Of a stretch of 64,000 nucleotides of DNA, positions 9,219 through 17,877 are shown piece by piece (position 1 is the stretch's first letter; every line of letters starts with the position of its first letter). Source of the stretch: a bacterium endosymbiont of Pedicinus badii (GTDB taxonomy: Bacteria > Pseudomonadota > Gammaproteobacteria > Enterobacterales > Enterobacteriaceae); NCBI RefSeq assembly GCF_002075085.1, contig NZ_LKAS01000002.1, positions 183,636 to 247,635 on the forward strand, in the 5' to 3' direction. Made by a program: the position numbers and the translations under genes. Below the pieces are notes generated by a model. The model was not told where the DNA came from and ran no database searches. It saw only the letters and a program-made list of their open reading frames with translations.

Positions 9219-10957
9219 TTAGATACCGTTGATTCTATTTTGAAATATTTTTTTACTAATTGACCAAAGTTCCCTTTTTTCTTCTTTTTTTAGACCTTCT
9301 TTTCTTTCTTTAAAAATTAGAAAATTTCTTCTGTTTTCTAAAATAGAATTTAAAACTTTTTTAGTATTATTTAAAAACACTTTTTCTATTTCTTTTTTTT
9401 CTATCATATGATTCCAAGAGGATAAAGTTTTCATTTTCTTATAGAATCTTTTTTTTTTATAGTGTTTTAATAATTTTTTAGTACTAATTTTTGGATTTTT
9501 TTTGCATACAGATAGCATATCAATAAAAATTTTAATTCCTGGAATACAAGCATTTTTTAAAGAATTAAGATTTGCAACTATTCTATACAATTTTGGATTC
9601 TCTAACAATAGAGCAATCAAAATTTTAGTACTGCTATATTGAACTTTAAGTGTATTTTTTTCGTATTCTCCAGTATATGTAAACATATTTCGTATTTGAA
9701 ATGCATCAAGAATACCTATTTTTTTTCCTAATTTACTAAAAAATACAGATCTTGTGTTTTTTCCTGGTATCAATTCAATTAAAGAATTAATGACTTTACA
9801 AATATATATTTTATTAAAATCATTCAAAACACGAATTTTAGTAAATAAAATTTTGAATATATAATCAAATATTCCAAGAGATTTTTTTATCATCTTCTTA
9901 AAACCTTCTTTTCCTATTTTTTTTATTAAGGAATCTGGATCTTCTTTGTTAGGCAGATCTAAAAATTTTGCATTTCTTCCATCTTTTAAAAAAGGCAATA
10001 TTTTTTTTATACTTTTTCGCATAGCAGATTTTCCTGGAAAATCACCATCATAACAAATAATGATTGTATTTGTAATTTCGTAACATTTTTTAATTTGTTC
10101 TGTAGTTAAATTAGATCCTAGAGTAGATACTGCATTTTTAATTCCATACTGTGATAGAATTATAACATCTATATATCCTTCCACAATTATTAGGCTATCG
10201 ATTTTTTTTTTTTAATTTCATAAATTCCGTATAGTATTTTTCTTTTTTTAAAAAACTTATTTTCTATAGAATTTAAGTACTTTGGAACAGCATTATTTAA
10301 AGCTCTTCCTCCAAAACCAATTGTGAAACCTAGAGAATTTCTTATGGGAAACATAATTCTATTACGGAAAAAATCAAATACTTTTCCATTTTTATTACAA
10401 TGTAAAAAATTTAATTTCTTAAGTTCACTAAAAAAATTTTTTTTATTTTTTGTATTTCTATTTAAATACGAAAGAATTGAACTAGAAAATCCAATACAAT
10501 ACTTTTTAATGCTTGAAGAATTAATTTGTCTTTTTTTTAAAAAAGAATAGAGTAGATTTACAGTTGAATTATGCATTTGCTGATTATAAAAATTTTTCAT
10601 ATACTCATTTACTGCAAAAAAATCAGTTTTTTTCTTATCGAATATATTTTTTATTTTTTTTTTAGGTATTTTTATTCCATAAAAACTAGACAATTCTTTT
10701 ATAGATTCCAGAAATCCTAATTTTTCGTACTTCATAATAAAATTTATCGCATTTCCATAAGTTTTGCATCCAAAACAATAGTAAAATTGTTTTTTCTCAT
10801 TCACTACAAAAGAAGGAGATTTTTCAATATGAAAAGGACAAATTGCAGTAAAGTATTTTCCTGATTTTTTTAAAGAAATTTTAGAACTAATTATTTCTGT
10901 AATACTAATAATTTCTAACAATTTTTTTATAAAAGATTCTGAAATTTTTTCATGCAT
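9219..10957 (-). CDS. dnaG: DNA primase DnaG, split by a one-base frameshift at A12
   Basis: DnaG makes the RNA primers at the replication fork. The N-terminal 255 codons (10957-10190) hold the zinc site C40/H43/C61/C64, identical in spacing to E. coli, and the RNAP-like core as far as PKYLNS and KILYGIYEIKKKK. The rest (from about 10199 down to 9219) continues in another frame with SLIIVEGYIDV (TOPRIM Glu), CYDGDFPG (TOPRIM Asp pair) and the helicase-binding C-terminus. The break is a T12 run on the plus strand (10202-10213, A12 in the mRNA). Adding one A gives KKKKIDSLIIVEGYID and a 579-residue protein (E. coli 581). Being essential, it must somehow be made. Confidence 0.93.
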
Positions 10958-10986
10958 GAAATAGTATTTAATATAGAAATGTACTA

Positions 10987-11202
10987 TTAATAAAATTTAA
11001 ATCTATTTAATTTCTCTCTAGCTAATTTTTTAGCATGTCTCTTAATAGCAGAAACTTTTGCTCTTTTTCTTTCTGTAGTTGGTTTCTCGTAAAACTCTCT
11101 TCTTCTAACCTCAGATAAAATTCCTGCTTTTTCACAAGATCTTTTAAATCTTCTTAAAGCAACTTCAAATGGCTCATTATCTCTAATTTTTATAACTGGC
11201 AT
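10987..11202 (-). CDS. rpsU: Small ribosomal subunit protein bS21
   Basis: The 71 residues equal E. coli S21 in length and nearly in sequence: [28 protein letters not shown], then [17 protein letters not shown]. It is a small 30S platform protein involved in initiation. This is the first gene of the rpsU-dnaG-rpoD operon, 29 bases before dnaG. It diverges from tsaD with a 70-base AT-rich spacer that must hold promoters for both directions. The protein is much less AT-drifted than its neighbours, as expected under strong constraint. Confidence 0.98.
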   Translation of the reverse strand: MPVIKIRDNEPFEVALRRFKRSCEKAGILSEVRRREFYEKPTTERKRAKVSAIKRHAKKLAREKLNRFKFY

Positions 11203-11272
11203 AAAATAAATTTTTAAATTAATATATCCTTACTTTTATAATATATTTTTTTTAAAAAAATTCAATAATAAT

Positions 11273-12292
11273 ATGAAGATCTTAGGCATAGAAACTTCCT
11301 GTGATGATACAGGTATAGCAGTATACGATGAAAAAAAAAAAATTATTATAAATGAACTAAGAAAACAAAAAATACACAGCAAATACGGAGGAGTAGTACC
11401 AGAATTAGCGGCAAAAAATCATGTAAGTAATATAGAATTTTTAATAAAAAAAATTTCTCTAAATTATAAATTCGATTTGAATAAAATAGATGCTATTGCA
11501 TATACAGCAGGGCCAGGATTGCTAAAATCTTTAATAGTAGGATCTACATTTGGAACTTCTTTATCGTATTTTCTAGATATACCTTTAATAGCTATTAACC
11601 ATATGGAAGGACATTTACTTTCTCCATTAATCACTAAAAAAATAGATTTTCCTTTTCTTTGTTTATTAATATCAGGAGGTCATACACAATTAGTAGTTGC
11701 AAAAAAATTTGGAGAATATAAAATTATAGGAGATACCTTAGATGATGCAATAGGAGAAGCATTTGATAAAGTTGCTAACTTTTTAGGACTAAAATATCCT
11801 GGCGGAGAAAAAATATCAAGATTGGCAAAATTTGGAATACCAAAATCTTACAGTTTACCTATTCCTATGATTAAAAATAAAAAAGATATGAATTTTAGCT
11901 TTTCTGGATTGAAAACTGCCACTAAAAATTTAATTACCTCTGTTAGAATAACTAAAAAAGTCAAAAGTAATATATGTAGATCTTTTCAAGAGACTGTTGT
12001 AAAAATGCTTTTGATAAAATGTAAAAGAGCTATAAATTTTACTAAAATAAATAGAATTTGCGTATCTGGAGGAGTAAGTTCAAACTCTTTTTTAAGAAAA
12101 TCTTTTAAGTCTTTTGCAAATGAAACAAATACAAAAATATTTTTTGCGAATAAAGAATATTGTACAGATAATGCAGCAATGATAGCATATGCAGGATATT
12201 TGCATTTTAAAAAAAAGAAAAATTTTCAGAAAAATTTAGAAATATTTTTTGATCCAAATTGGTCTATAGAAAACTCTCATAAGAATTTTTAA
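11273..12292 (+). CDS. tsaD: tRNA N6-threonylcarbamoyladenosine synthase subunit TsaD
   Basis: TsaD transfers the threonylcarbamoyl group to A37 of ANN-decoding tRNAs (t6A), working with TsaB, TsaC and TsaE. The 339 residues compare with 337 in E. coli. The metal ligands are in NHMEGHLLSP (His110, His114); ETSCDDTGIAVYD, FLCLLISGGHTQLV, LDDAIGEAFDKVAN and the C-terminal YCTDNAAMIAYAG (metal Asp) are intact. It is divergent from rpsU as in E. coli. The folB ATG comes 8 bases after its stop. t6A is needed on tRNA-Ile2 and other ANN tRNAs, so the gene is expected even in tiny genomes. Confidence 0.97.
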   Translation: MKILGIETSCDDTGIAVYDEKKKIIINELRKQKIHSKYGGVVPELAAKNHVSNIEFLIKKISLNYKFDLNKIDAIAYTAGPGLLKSLIVGSTFGTSLSYFLDIPLIAINHMEGHLLSPLITKKIDFPFLCLLISGGHTQLVVAKKFGEYKIIGDTLDDAIGEAFDKVANFLGLKYPGGEKISRLAKFGIPKSYSLPIPMIKNKKDMNFSFSGLKTATKNLITSVRITKKVKSNICRSFQETVVKMLLIKCKRAINFTKINRICVSGGVSSNSFLRKSFKSFANETNTKIFFANKEYCTDNAAMIAYAGYLHFKKKKNFQKNLEIFFDPNWSIENSHKNF

Positions 12293-12300
12293 TACACTAT

Positions 12301-12657
12301 ATGTATACTATATTTGTAAAAAATCTTTCGTTTTATGCAAAAGTAGGAATATACGATTGGGAAAAAAATAAAAAACAAAGGATTGTGTTTGACGTAAAAA
12401 TAGATTTTAAGAACTTTCCTAATCTTAAGAAAAACAATATGAATCAATTTGTAGACTATGATTTTATAGAAATTTTGATCAGAAAAATTATTAAAAACAA
12501 TCATTTTCCTCTTTTAGAGGATATAGTTTATGAAGTAATTAAAAAAATTAAAAAAAAATTTAGTTCTTTTAGAATTTCTATAAAAATTAGAAAGGGTTCA
12601 AATCAAATAAATTCTAAAAATTTTGGCATTATAGTCAAAAAAAAAGTAAACTTTTAA
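12301..12657 (+). CDS. folB: Dihydroneopterin aldolase FolB
   Basis: FolB cleaves 7,8-dihydroneopterin to 6-hydroxymethyl-dihydropterin and glycolaldehyde in folate synthesis, in the cytoplasm. The 118 residues compare with 122 in E. coli. GIYDWEKNKKQRIVFDVKI matches GVYDWEQTIEQKLVFDIEM and holds the catalytic-region Glu; VDYDFIEILIRKII and the C-terminal FGIIVKKK follow the family. It is followed four bases later by uppP, the neighbouring order in E. coli in which the two are close but divergent. With folP and folA elsewhere in the window this suggests a working folate pathway. Confidence 0.9.
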   Translation: MYTIFVKNLSFYAKVGIYDWEKNKKQRIVFDVKIDFKNFPNLKKNNMNQFVDYDFIEILIRKIIKNNHFPLLEDIVYEVIKKIKKKFSSFRISIKIRKGSNQINSKNFGIIVKKKVNF

Positions 12658-12660
12658 AAT

Positions 12661-13460
12661 ATGAAGCAAGATTTTTTATTCTATTTTTTTGCAGGAATAA
12701 TTTCTGGGATTACAGAATTTTTTCCTATTTCTTCTACAGTTCATGTTAGTATTTTCTCTAAAATATTTAAAAATATTTCTTATGAAACAATAGATTTACT
12801 TAATTCTTTCGCGCAATTGGGATCTGCTATTATAGTTATAAAGAAATTTAAATCCTACTATTTTAAAATTTGTAATTTTTTTTTACGTTTCCTTTACAGA
12901 AAAATTTTAAAGATTTTAATATATATCAAATTTTTTTAGGAATTTTTCCAGCATTTTTATTTAGTATTTTAGTAAATCAAGATGGTATACAAAAATTCAG
13001 TAGTGGAAAAATAATCATTTTTTTTATAATAGGGAATATATTTCTTATTATTGCAGAAATTTTAAAAAATAATAAAAATAGCAAAAAAAAAGAGTACTAT
13101 AAATTTTTCATTATCGGAATTGCACAATGTATATCTATTTTTCCAGGAATTTCTAGATCTGGAATAACTATTAGTACTGCAATTTTTTTAGGATTTTCTA
13201 AAAAAGAATCAATTAAAATTTCTTTTTTAATTTTTTCTCCTATTGTTTTAGGAAAGTTTTTTTTGTCCATTTATAAAAAATTTTATCTTTTTTTGGAAAA
13301 TACAAGTGCTTGTTTTATTTCTTTTTTTTCTTCTTTTCTAGTCGCTTATTTTTTTATTAATATATTGCTCAAAATTTTAAAAAAATTATCTTTTTTATAC
13401 TTTATTTTTTACAGATTCGCTATTTGTATTTTAGTATACTATGTAGATGATTTTTTTTAA
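12661..13460 (+). CDS. uppP: Undecaprenyl-diphosphatase UppP (BacA), frameshifted at T9
   Basis: UppP dephosphorylates undecaprenyl diphosphate so the lipid carrier for cell-wall and LPS units can be recycled. The start (12661) gives motif 1, GIISGITEFFPISSTVH. After a T9 run (12876-12884) the conserved frame moves: TFPLQKNF, then FLGIFPAFLF, GIAQCISIFPGISRSGITIS (motif 2) and RFAICILVYY at the end. Adding one T restores a 266-residue membrane protein (E. coli 273). Both phosphatase motifs are intact, so the gene looks otherwise functional. The 3' end overlaps the converging cca by 41 bases. The E. coli-type His of SSTGH is present as SSTVH. Confidence 0.88.
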
Positions 13461-14607
13461 ATTTTTTAGCAATTCTAATTCTTTTTTTATTTATTTGGAT
13501 ACCTATATTTTTTCCTCTAAATCCTTTTTGAATAATACTTGTTATAGAAATATATTTGGTAGCTTTATAAAGTTTTCTTAAAAACAGTTTTCTTTGTTTC
13601 CAAAAATTTTTATTTTTTTTTTTAAATTCTTTTGCTTGATTAAAAGCAATAATTTTTTCTAAATTTTCTGGTTCTTTCCAAACATTAATTTTTTGAAATA
13701 TTTTTAAAATTTTTTCAATAGAATATTTTTCTGGATATAGAAGTATAAAGTGATATTTTGATATTATTTTAGCTAACTTCATAAAAGAATTAGGAATTTT
13801 CTTTTTTTTACAAAATTTTTCTATATATTTTTCCTTTTCTTTGCTTATCAGAAAAAATTGGTATACAACTGCAGAAAATCTTAATTGAATATCTTTAGAT
13901 ATTCTAGAAATAATTTTCAATATATTCAGCATTCTATTTCCTAAATTGCTATTTTTTTTTTTATATTTTATACCAAACAAATTATAAATCTCTGGAAATA
14001 CTACTTTCATAGCTCCACACTCTTTTAGAGTATAGAAATATATTTGCGGATTTTTTGTATTTAGTGCTTTTTCTGTTTCCTTCCAAATTCTCTCTGAAGA
14101 AATATAACATAATTCATGAGACATACTTTTTATTAATTTAAAAGTAGACATATCAATAGTAAAATTTAAATGAAACAACTTAGCATAAAATCTAGCAACT
14201 CTTAAAATTCTAAGAGGATCTTCAATAAATGCATTCGATATATGCCGTATAATTTTCATTTTTATATCTCTAATTCCATTAAATGGATCAAATATATTTT
14301 CGTATTTATCCATTGCAATTGCATTAATTGTTAGATCTCTTCTTTTTAAATCTTCTTGTAAAGAAATTTTTTTTGTAGAACAATTAAAATTGTTGTGTCG
14401 TTTACCAGATTTTTTTTCAACTCTTGCTAATGCATATTCTTCTTGTGATTTTGGATGCAAAAAGACTGGAAAATCTTTTCCGACTTTTTGGAAACCCAAT
14501 TTTTTCATAATTTTTTCGTTTGCATCTAGAACTAACCAGTCTCTTTCTGTAATAGGAAGATTAAGAAATTTATCTCTTACTGCCCCCCCTACTAAATATA
14601 TTTTCAA
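13420..14607 (-). CDS. cca: CCA-adding tRNA nucleotidyltransferase, HD motif lost
   Basis: Cca adds or repairs the 3' CCA of tRNAs. KIYLVGGAVRDKFL, ERDWLVLDA (catalytic acidic residues), DLKRRDLTINAIAMD, EDPLRILRVARF and the RNA-binding WKETEKAL blocks are intact. In E. coli a C-terminal HD phosphohydrolase domain contains HDLGKG; here the corresponding stretch reads LRFSAVVYQFFL and then resumes, so the HD motif and about 20 residues are gone. I place the start at TTG 14607 because it gives MKIYLVGG as in E. coli and has AAAGGAA just upstream; the ATG at 14622 is the alternative. About 395 residues against 412. It is needed because most tRNAs here lack CCA. Confidence 0.92.
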   Translation of the reverse strand: MKIYLVGGAVRDKFLNLPITERDWLVLDANEKIMKKLGFQKVGKDFPVFLHPKSQEEYALARVEKKSGKRHNNFNCSTKKISLQEDLKRRDLTINAIAMDKYENIFDPFNGIRDIKMKIIRHISNAFIEDPLRILRVARFYAKLFHLNFTIDMSTFKLIKSMSHELCYISSERIWKETEKALNTKNPQIYFYTLKECGAMKVVFPEIYNLFGIKYKKKNSNLGNRMLNILKIISRISKDIQLRFSAVVYQFFLISKEKEKYIEKFCKKKKIPNSFMKLAKIISKYHFILLYPEKYSIEKILKIFQKINVWKEPENLEKIIAFNQAKEFKKKNKNFWKQRKLFLRKLYKATKYISITSIIQKGFRGKNIGIQINKKRIRIAKKFKKNHLHSILKYK

Positions 14608-14610
14608 TAT

Positions 14611-14619
14611 ATTTCCTTT
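14611..14619 (-). promoter_or_regulatory. Shine-Dalgarno deciding the TTG start of cca
   Basis: On the minus strand AAAGGAAAT lies directly upstream of TTG 14607-14605, with GGA about 6 bases from it. It supports the TTG start over the ATG at 14622, which overlaps this site. Confidence 0.5.
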
Positions 14620-14727
14620 CAATATGTATTAAAATATAAAATGTATCAAAAAATTTTATAACGACAATTACTTTTAATGCAAAAATATCTATAATAAAAT
14701 CAAAAAATTATTTACAAAATTTTCAAA

Positions 14728-16161
14728 ATGCAAAAATTATTTTTGAATTTTAAAAAATCTTCTGTACTAATTATAGGAGATATTATTTTAGATGAGTACA
14801 TATATGGAAAAATTACAAAATTTTCTACGGAATCTTGTAATCCTATTTTGAAAATAAAAGATACAAAATTTTTTCCTGGAGGAGCTGCAAATGTAGCTAT
14901 GAATGCAGCATGTTTAGGATCTAAAGTATACTTATTAGGTATTGTAGGAACTGATAAGGAATCAGAAATTTTAAAAAAAAAATTAGGTAAGAAAAAAGTT
15001 TTTTGTGAATTTTTATTCTCTGAAAGATATCCTACAATCAAAAAAACTAAGATATTTTCTGAAAAGCATACAATAGTAAGAATAGATAGAGAAAAACAAT
15101 TTTTAAAATTTAAAAAAGACTTTTTTATAAAAAAAATACAAAAAATAATTTCTAAAGTTAACGTGATTATAGTATCAGATTATCAAAAAGGAACTGTACA
15201 ACAAGTTCAAGATATTATAAAAATTGCAAATAAAAAAAAAGTTTTTATATTTATAGATCCAAAAGGGAAAAATTTTGATAAATATAAAAATTGTACTTTG
15301 TTAAAACCGAATCTACAAGAATTTCAAGAGATAGTAGGAAAGTGTAAAAATAAAAATACTATTATTAAAAAAGCAAAAAAAATGATTAGTAAATTAAATT
15401 TGTCAAATTTACTTATCACTTGCTCTGAAAAAGGAATGATATTTTTGCAGAAAAACGGAAGTACTTTGTATCTACCTTCAATTACAAAAAAAGTTGTAGA
15501 TACAAATGGAGCTGGAGATACAGTAATTTCTGTTTTAGCAGTTTCTATTTCTTCAGGAAAAAATTTTCAAGAATCTATTCAGTTAGCCAATATTGCTTCT
15601 GGAATTGCAGTACAAAAATTTGGTACATCCTATATCAAAAAAGAAGAAATTGAAACATTTTTAATTAAAAAAAAAAAACATCTTAAAATAATTAGAAAAA
15701 AAGAAATTAAAAAAATTATTCAAATAGAAAAAAAAAAAGGAAAAAAAATAGTTATGACTAATGGAGTATTTGATATAATTCATGCAGGACATATTAAATA
15801 TTTAAAACAAGCTAAATCTTTAGGAGATAGATTGATTGTAGCTGTAAATAGCGATAAATCTACAAAAGTTATTAAAGGATCTAAAAGACCTATTAATTCT
15901 TTGTGTAGAAGAATGCAAGTACTCTCAGAATTACGCATGATAGATTGGATTGTTTCTTTTCAGGAAGATTGTCCGAAAAAAATTATTTCTTTAATTAAAC
16001 CAGATGTTTTAGTTAAAGGAGGAGATTATAAAAATAAAGAAATTATAGGAAAAAAAGAAGTTCTAAAAAATGGAGGAGAAGTAATCATTTTAGATTTAGA
16101 AAAAAACATTTCTACTACAAAAATTATTAATTTATATAAAAACTATTGTAAATCAAAATAG
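14728..16161 (+). CDS. hldE: Bifunctional heptose 7-phosphate kinase / heptose 1-phosphate adenylyltransferase HldE
   Basis: HldE makes ADP-heptose for the LPS inner core: a PfkB-type kinase followed by a nucleotidyltransferase. The length is 477 residues, identical to E. coli. Kinase motifs: FFPGGAANVAMNAACLG (about 51-67) and VDTNGAGDTVISVLA (about 257-271, with the catalytic Asp). The C-terminal half begins at VMTNGVFDIIHAGH, the HxGH nucleotidyl-transfer motif, and continues with LIVAVNSDKSTKVIKG. Both halves look functional. With lptD and surA it shows the symbiont still builds LPS of some kind. glnE, the E. coli neighbour, is missing. Confidence 0.96.
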   Translation: MQKLFLNFKKSSVLIIGDIILDEYIYGKITKFSTESCNPILKIKDTKFFPGGAANVAMNAACLGSKVYLLGIVGTDKESEILKKKLGKKKVFCEFLFSERYPTIKKTKIFSEKHTIVRIDREKQFLKFKKDFFIKKIQKIISKVNVIIVSDYQKGTVQQVQDIIKIANKKKVFIFIDPKGKNFDKYKNCTLLKPNLQEFQEIVGKCKNKNTIIKKAKKMISKLNLSNLLITCSEKGMIFLQKNGSTLYLPSITKKVVDTNGAGDTVISVLAVSISSGKNFQESIQLANIASGIAVQKFGTSYIKKEEIETFLIKKKKHLKIIRKKEIKKIIQIEKKKGKKIVMTNGVFDIIHAGHIKYLKQAKSLGDRLIVAVNSDKSTKVIKGSKRPINSLCRRMQVLSELRMIDWIVSFQEDCPKKIISLIKPDVLVKGGDYKNKEIIGKKEVLKNGGEVIILDLEKNISTTKIINLYKNYCKSK

Positions 16162-16166
16162 ATTAT

Positions 16167-16400
16167 TTATTTTTTAGTATTTAATTTCTTCTCTAGACTA
16201 CGAATTTTTTTTTCTAGTCTGTAAATTTTTTTTTGAATACTAAAAAACTTTTTTTTCTCTGATTTTTTTTCGTAATAATTAAATTTACGAATTAAATTTT
16301 TTAAATCTAATATTTTTTTTTCTGCAATTTGTATTATTTTACAAAGATTTCTAAAAAAATTTTTTTTGGAATAGTTAATTAAATTTTTTAAATTTGACAT
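16167..16400 (-). CDS. ubiK: Probable ubiquinone biosynthesis accessory factor UbiK (YqiC)
   Basis: The 77 residues form a lysine-rich helical protein whose C-terminal half is a predictable coiled coil (KKIYRLEKKIRSLEKKL). Length, coiled-coil end and position divergent from ribB match E. coli YqiC/UbiK, which helps assemble the Ubi metabolon for aerobic ubiquinone synthesis. Direct residue identity is low because the protein has drifted to K/F/I. The position beside ribB is the strongest argument. It converges with hldE with only 5 bases between the stops. An alternative is an unrelated small coiled-coil protein. Confidence 0.6.
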   Translation of the reverse strand: MSNLKNLINYSKKNFFRNLCKIIQIAEKKILDLKNLIRKFNYYEKKSEKKKFFSIQKKIYRLEKKIRSLEKKLNTKK

Positions 16401-16490
16401 GGTAGAATACCAATTCTATAAATCTATAAATTTTACATTAAATATCTGTACTTTAAAATAAATTTTTACTGATAAACAAATGGAAAAAAA

Positions 16491-17138
16491 ATGAAAAGAA
16501 CTTTTTCAAAAAGTTTAAAAAATTCAATCAAAATAGTAGAGAATGCAATATATTCCTTGAAAAAAGGAAAAGGAATTTTCTTATTTGATGATTATAATAG
16601 AGAAAATGAGTGGGACATTGTTTTTGCAGCGGAAAATATGGTTATTGAGCAAATGGCTTTTACAATTAGATACGGAAGTGGGATAGTATGTTTATGTTTA
16701 ACGGAAGAAAAAGTTAAACAATTAAACTTACCTATGATGGTGAAAGAAAATAATAGTAAATATCAAACTCCATTCACTATAACTATAGAAGCAGCTAAAG
16801 GAGTAACTACTGGAGTTTCTGCAAAAGATAGAATTACAACCATTAAAACTGCTATCAATGATCTTGCAAAACCTTCAGATTTAAATAAACCTGGACATGT
16901 ATTTCCGTTAAAAGCTAATCCAAAAGGAATTTTCGGAAGAATAGGACATACAGAAGCAGCTTTAGATTTAGTAAAGTTATCAGGATTGAAACCTGCCAGT
17001 GTAATATGCGAATTGACAAATGATGACGGTACTATGGCTAGTTTTAATGAAGTAAATAAATTTTCTGTTTTATACGATATGCCTATGTTAAAAATAAATA
17101 ATTTAATTGACTATATGAATCATACTAAAATATTATAA
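16491..17138 (+). CDS. ribB: 3,4-dihydroxy-2-butanone 4-phosphate synthase RibB
   Basis: RibB converts ribulose 5-phosphate to the four-carbon unit of riboflavin. The 215 residues compare with 217 in E. coli and align without gaps of note. Present: RENE and the following Asp of the acidic loop, GIVCLCLTEE, AAKGVTTGVSAKDR, KPSDLNKPGHVFPL, IGHTEAALDL (His and Glu) and ICELTNDDGTMA. Unusual: the loop reads RENEWD where E. coli has RENEGD, and IRYGSGIVC where E. coli has IRHGSGIVC. The 90-base leader is too short for the FMN riboswitch that precedes ribB in E. coli. Activity is likely but the Gly-to-Trp change deserves a check. Confidence 0.95.
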   Translation: MKRTFSKSLKNSIKIVENAIYSLKKGKGIFLFDDYNRENEWDIVFAAENMVIEQMAFTIRYGSGIVCLCLTEEKVKQLNLPMMVKENNSKYQTPFTITIEAAKGVTTGVSAKDRITTIKTAINDLAKPSDLNKPGHVFPLKANPKGIFGRIGHTEAALDLVKLSGLKPASVICELTNDDGTMASFNEVNKFSVLYDMPMLKINNLIDYMNHTKIL

Positions 17139-17156
17139 ATTCCATAAGGAAAATTA

Positions 17157-17873
17157 ATGATAGCATTTTTTAGAATTTTTTTAATTTTAGTAATTGGAAT
17201 TTTTGTATGTTTTTTTGGCGTAGTGTACTGTTTTTGTAGCAAAAAAAAAAATTACTCTCATGTAAGAACTTTTGGAAGAATTTTTGGAAAATTTTCTACT
17301 TTAGTAGGATTATCTGTAGAAGTTAAGAAAACGCACTTTTCTTTTCCTAAAAAATGCATATATATAGCCAATCATCAAAATAATTATGATATGTTTACTG
17401 TATCTAATGCTATACCAAAAAACACTATTACAGTAGGAAAAAAAAGTATACTTTTTATTCCATTTTTTGGAATACTGTACTGGATAACAGGAAATTTATT
17501 AATAGATCGTAAAAATTTTTTTAATTCTTTTAATGTAATTGAAAGAATAGTAGAAAAAGTTAACAAACATATTTGCGTACTTATTTTTCCAGAAGGAACT
17601 AGAAGCTATAGTAAAAAGTTATTGAAGTTTAAAAAGGGAGCTTTTTACTCAGCTATTTCTGCAAAAGTACCTATAGTTCCGATTTGTTCTTCTAGTACAT
17701 ATAAACAAGTAGATTTAAATAGATTCAGTAATGGAAAAGTAATAATAGAAATACTAAATCCAATTGATACAAAAAATTATAAGATTACTCAAGTGAATCA
17801 TCTTACTAAATATTGTTGGAATATTATGGAAAAAAAAATACAATCTTTGAATAAAGAAGTAAAAAATAAATAA
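17157..17873 (+). CDS. plsC: 1-acyl-sn-glycerol-3-phosphate acyltransferase PlsC
   Basis: PlsC acylates lysophosphatidic acid to phosphatidic acid at the inner membrane. The 238 residues compare with 245. An N-terminal membrane helix (about 4-24) is followed by the acyltransferase motifs: NHQNNYD with His73 and Asp78, the same numbers as in E. coli; WITGNLLIDR; FPEGTRS; and KVPIVPIC. It follows ribB by 18 bases and probably shares its transcript. Together with psd this shows some phospholipid synthesis is retained. In E. coli plsC is next to parC, which is missing here. Confidence 0.96.
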   Translation: MIAFFRIFLILVIGIFVCFFGVVYCFCSKKKNYSHVRTFGRIFGKFSTLVGLSVEVKKTHFSFPKKCIYIANHQNNYDMFTVSNAIPKNTITVGKKSILFIPFFGILYWITGNLLIDRKNFFNSFNVIERIVEKVNKHICVLIFPEGTRSYSKKLLKFKKGAFYSAISAKVPIVPICSSSTYKQVDLNRFSNGKVIIEILNPIDTKNYKITQVNHLTKYCWNIMEKKIQSLNKEVKNK

Positions 17874-17877
17874 GTTA

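Noticed and set aside
16401-16490. FMN riboswitch before ribB
   Set aside because: The 90-base leader is too short and lacks the conserved RFN-element sequences.
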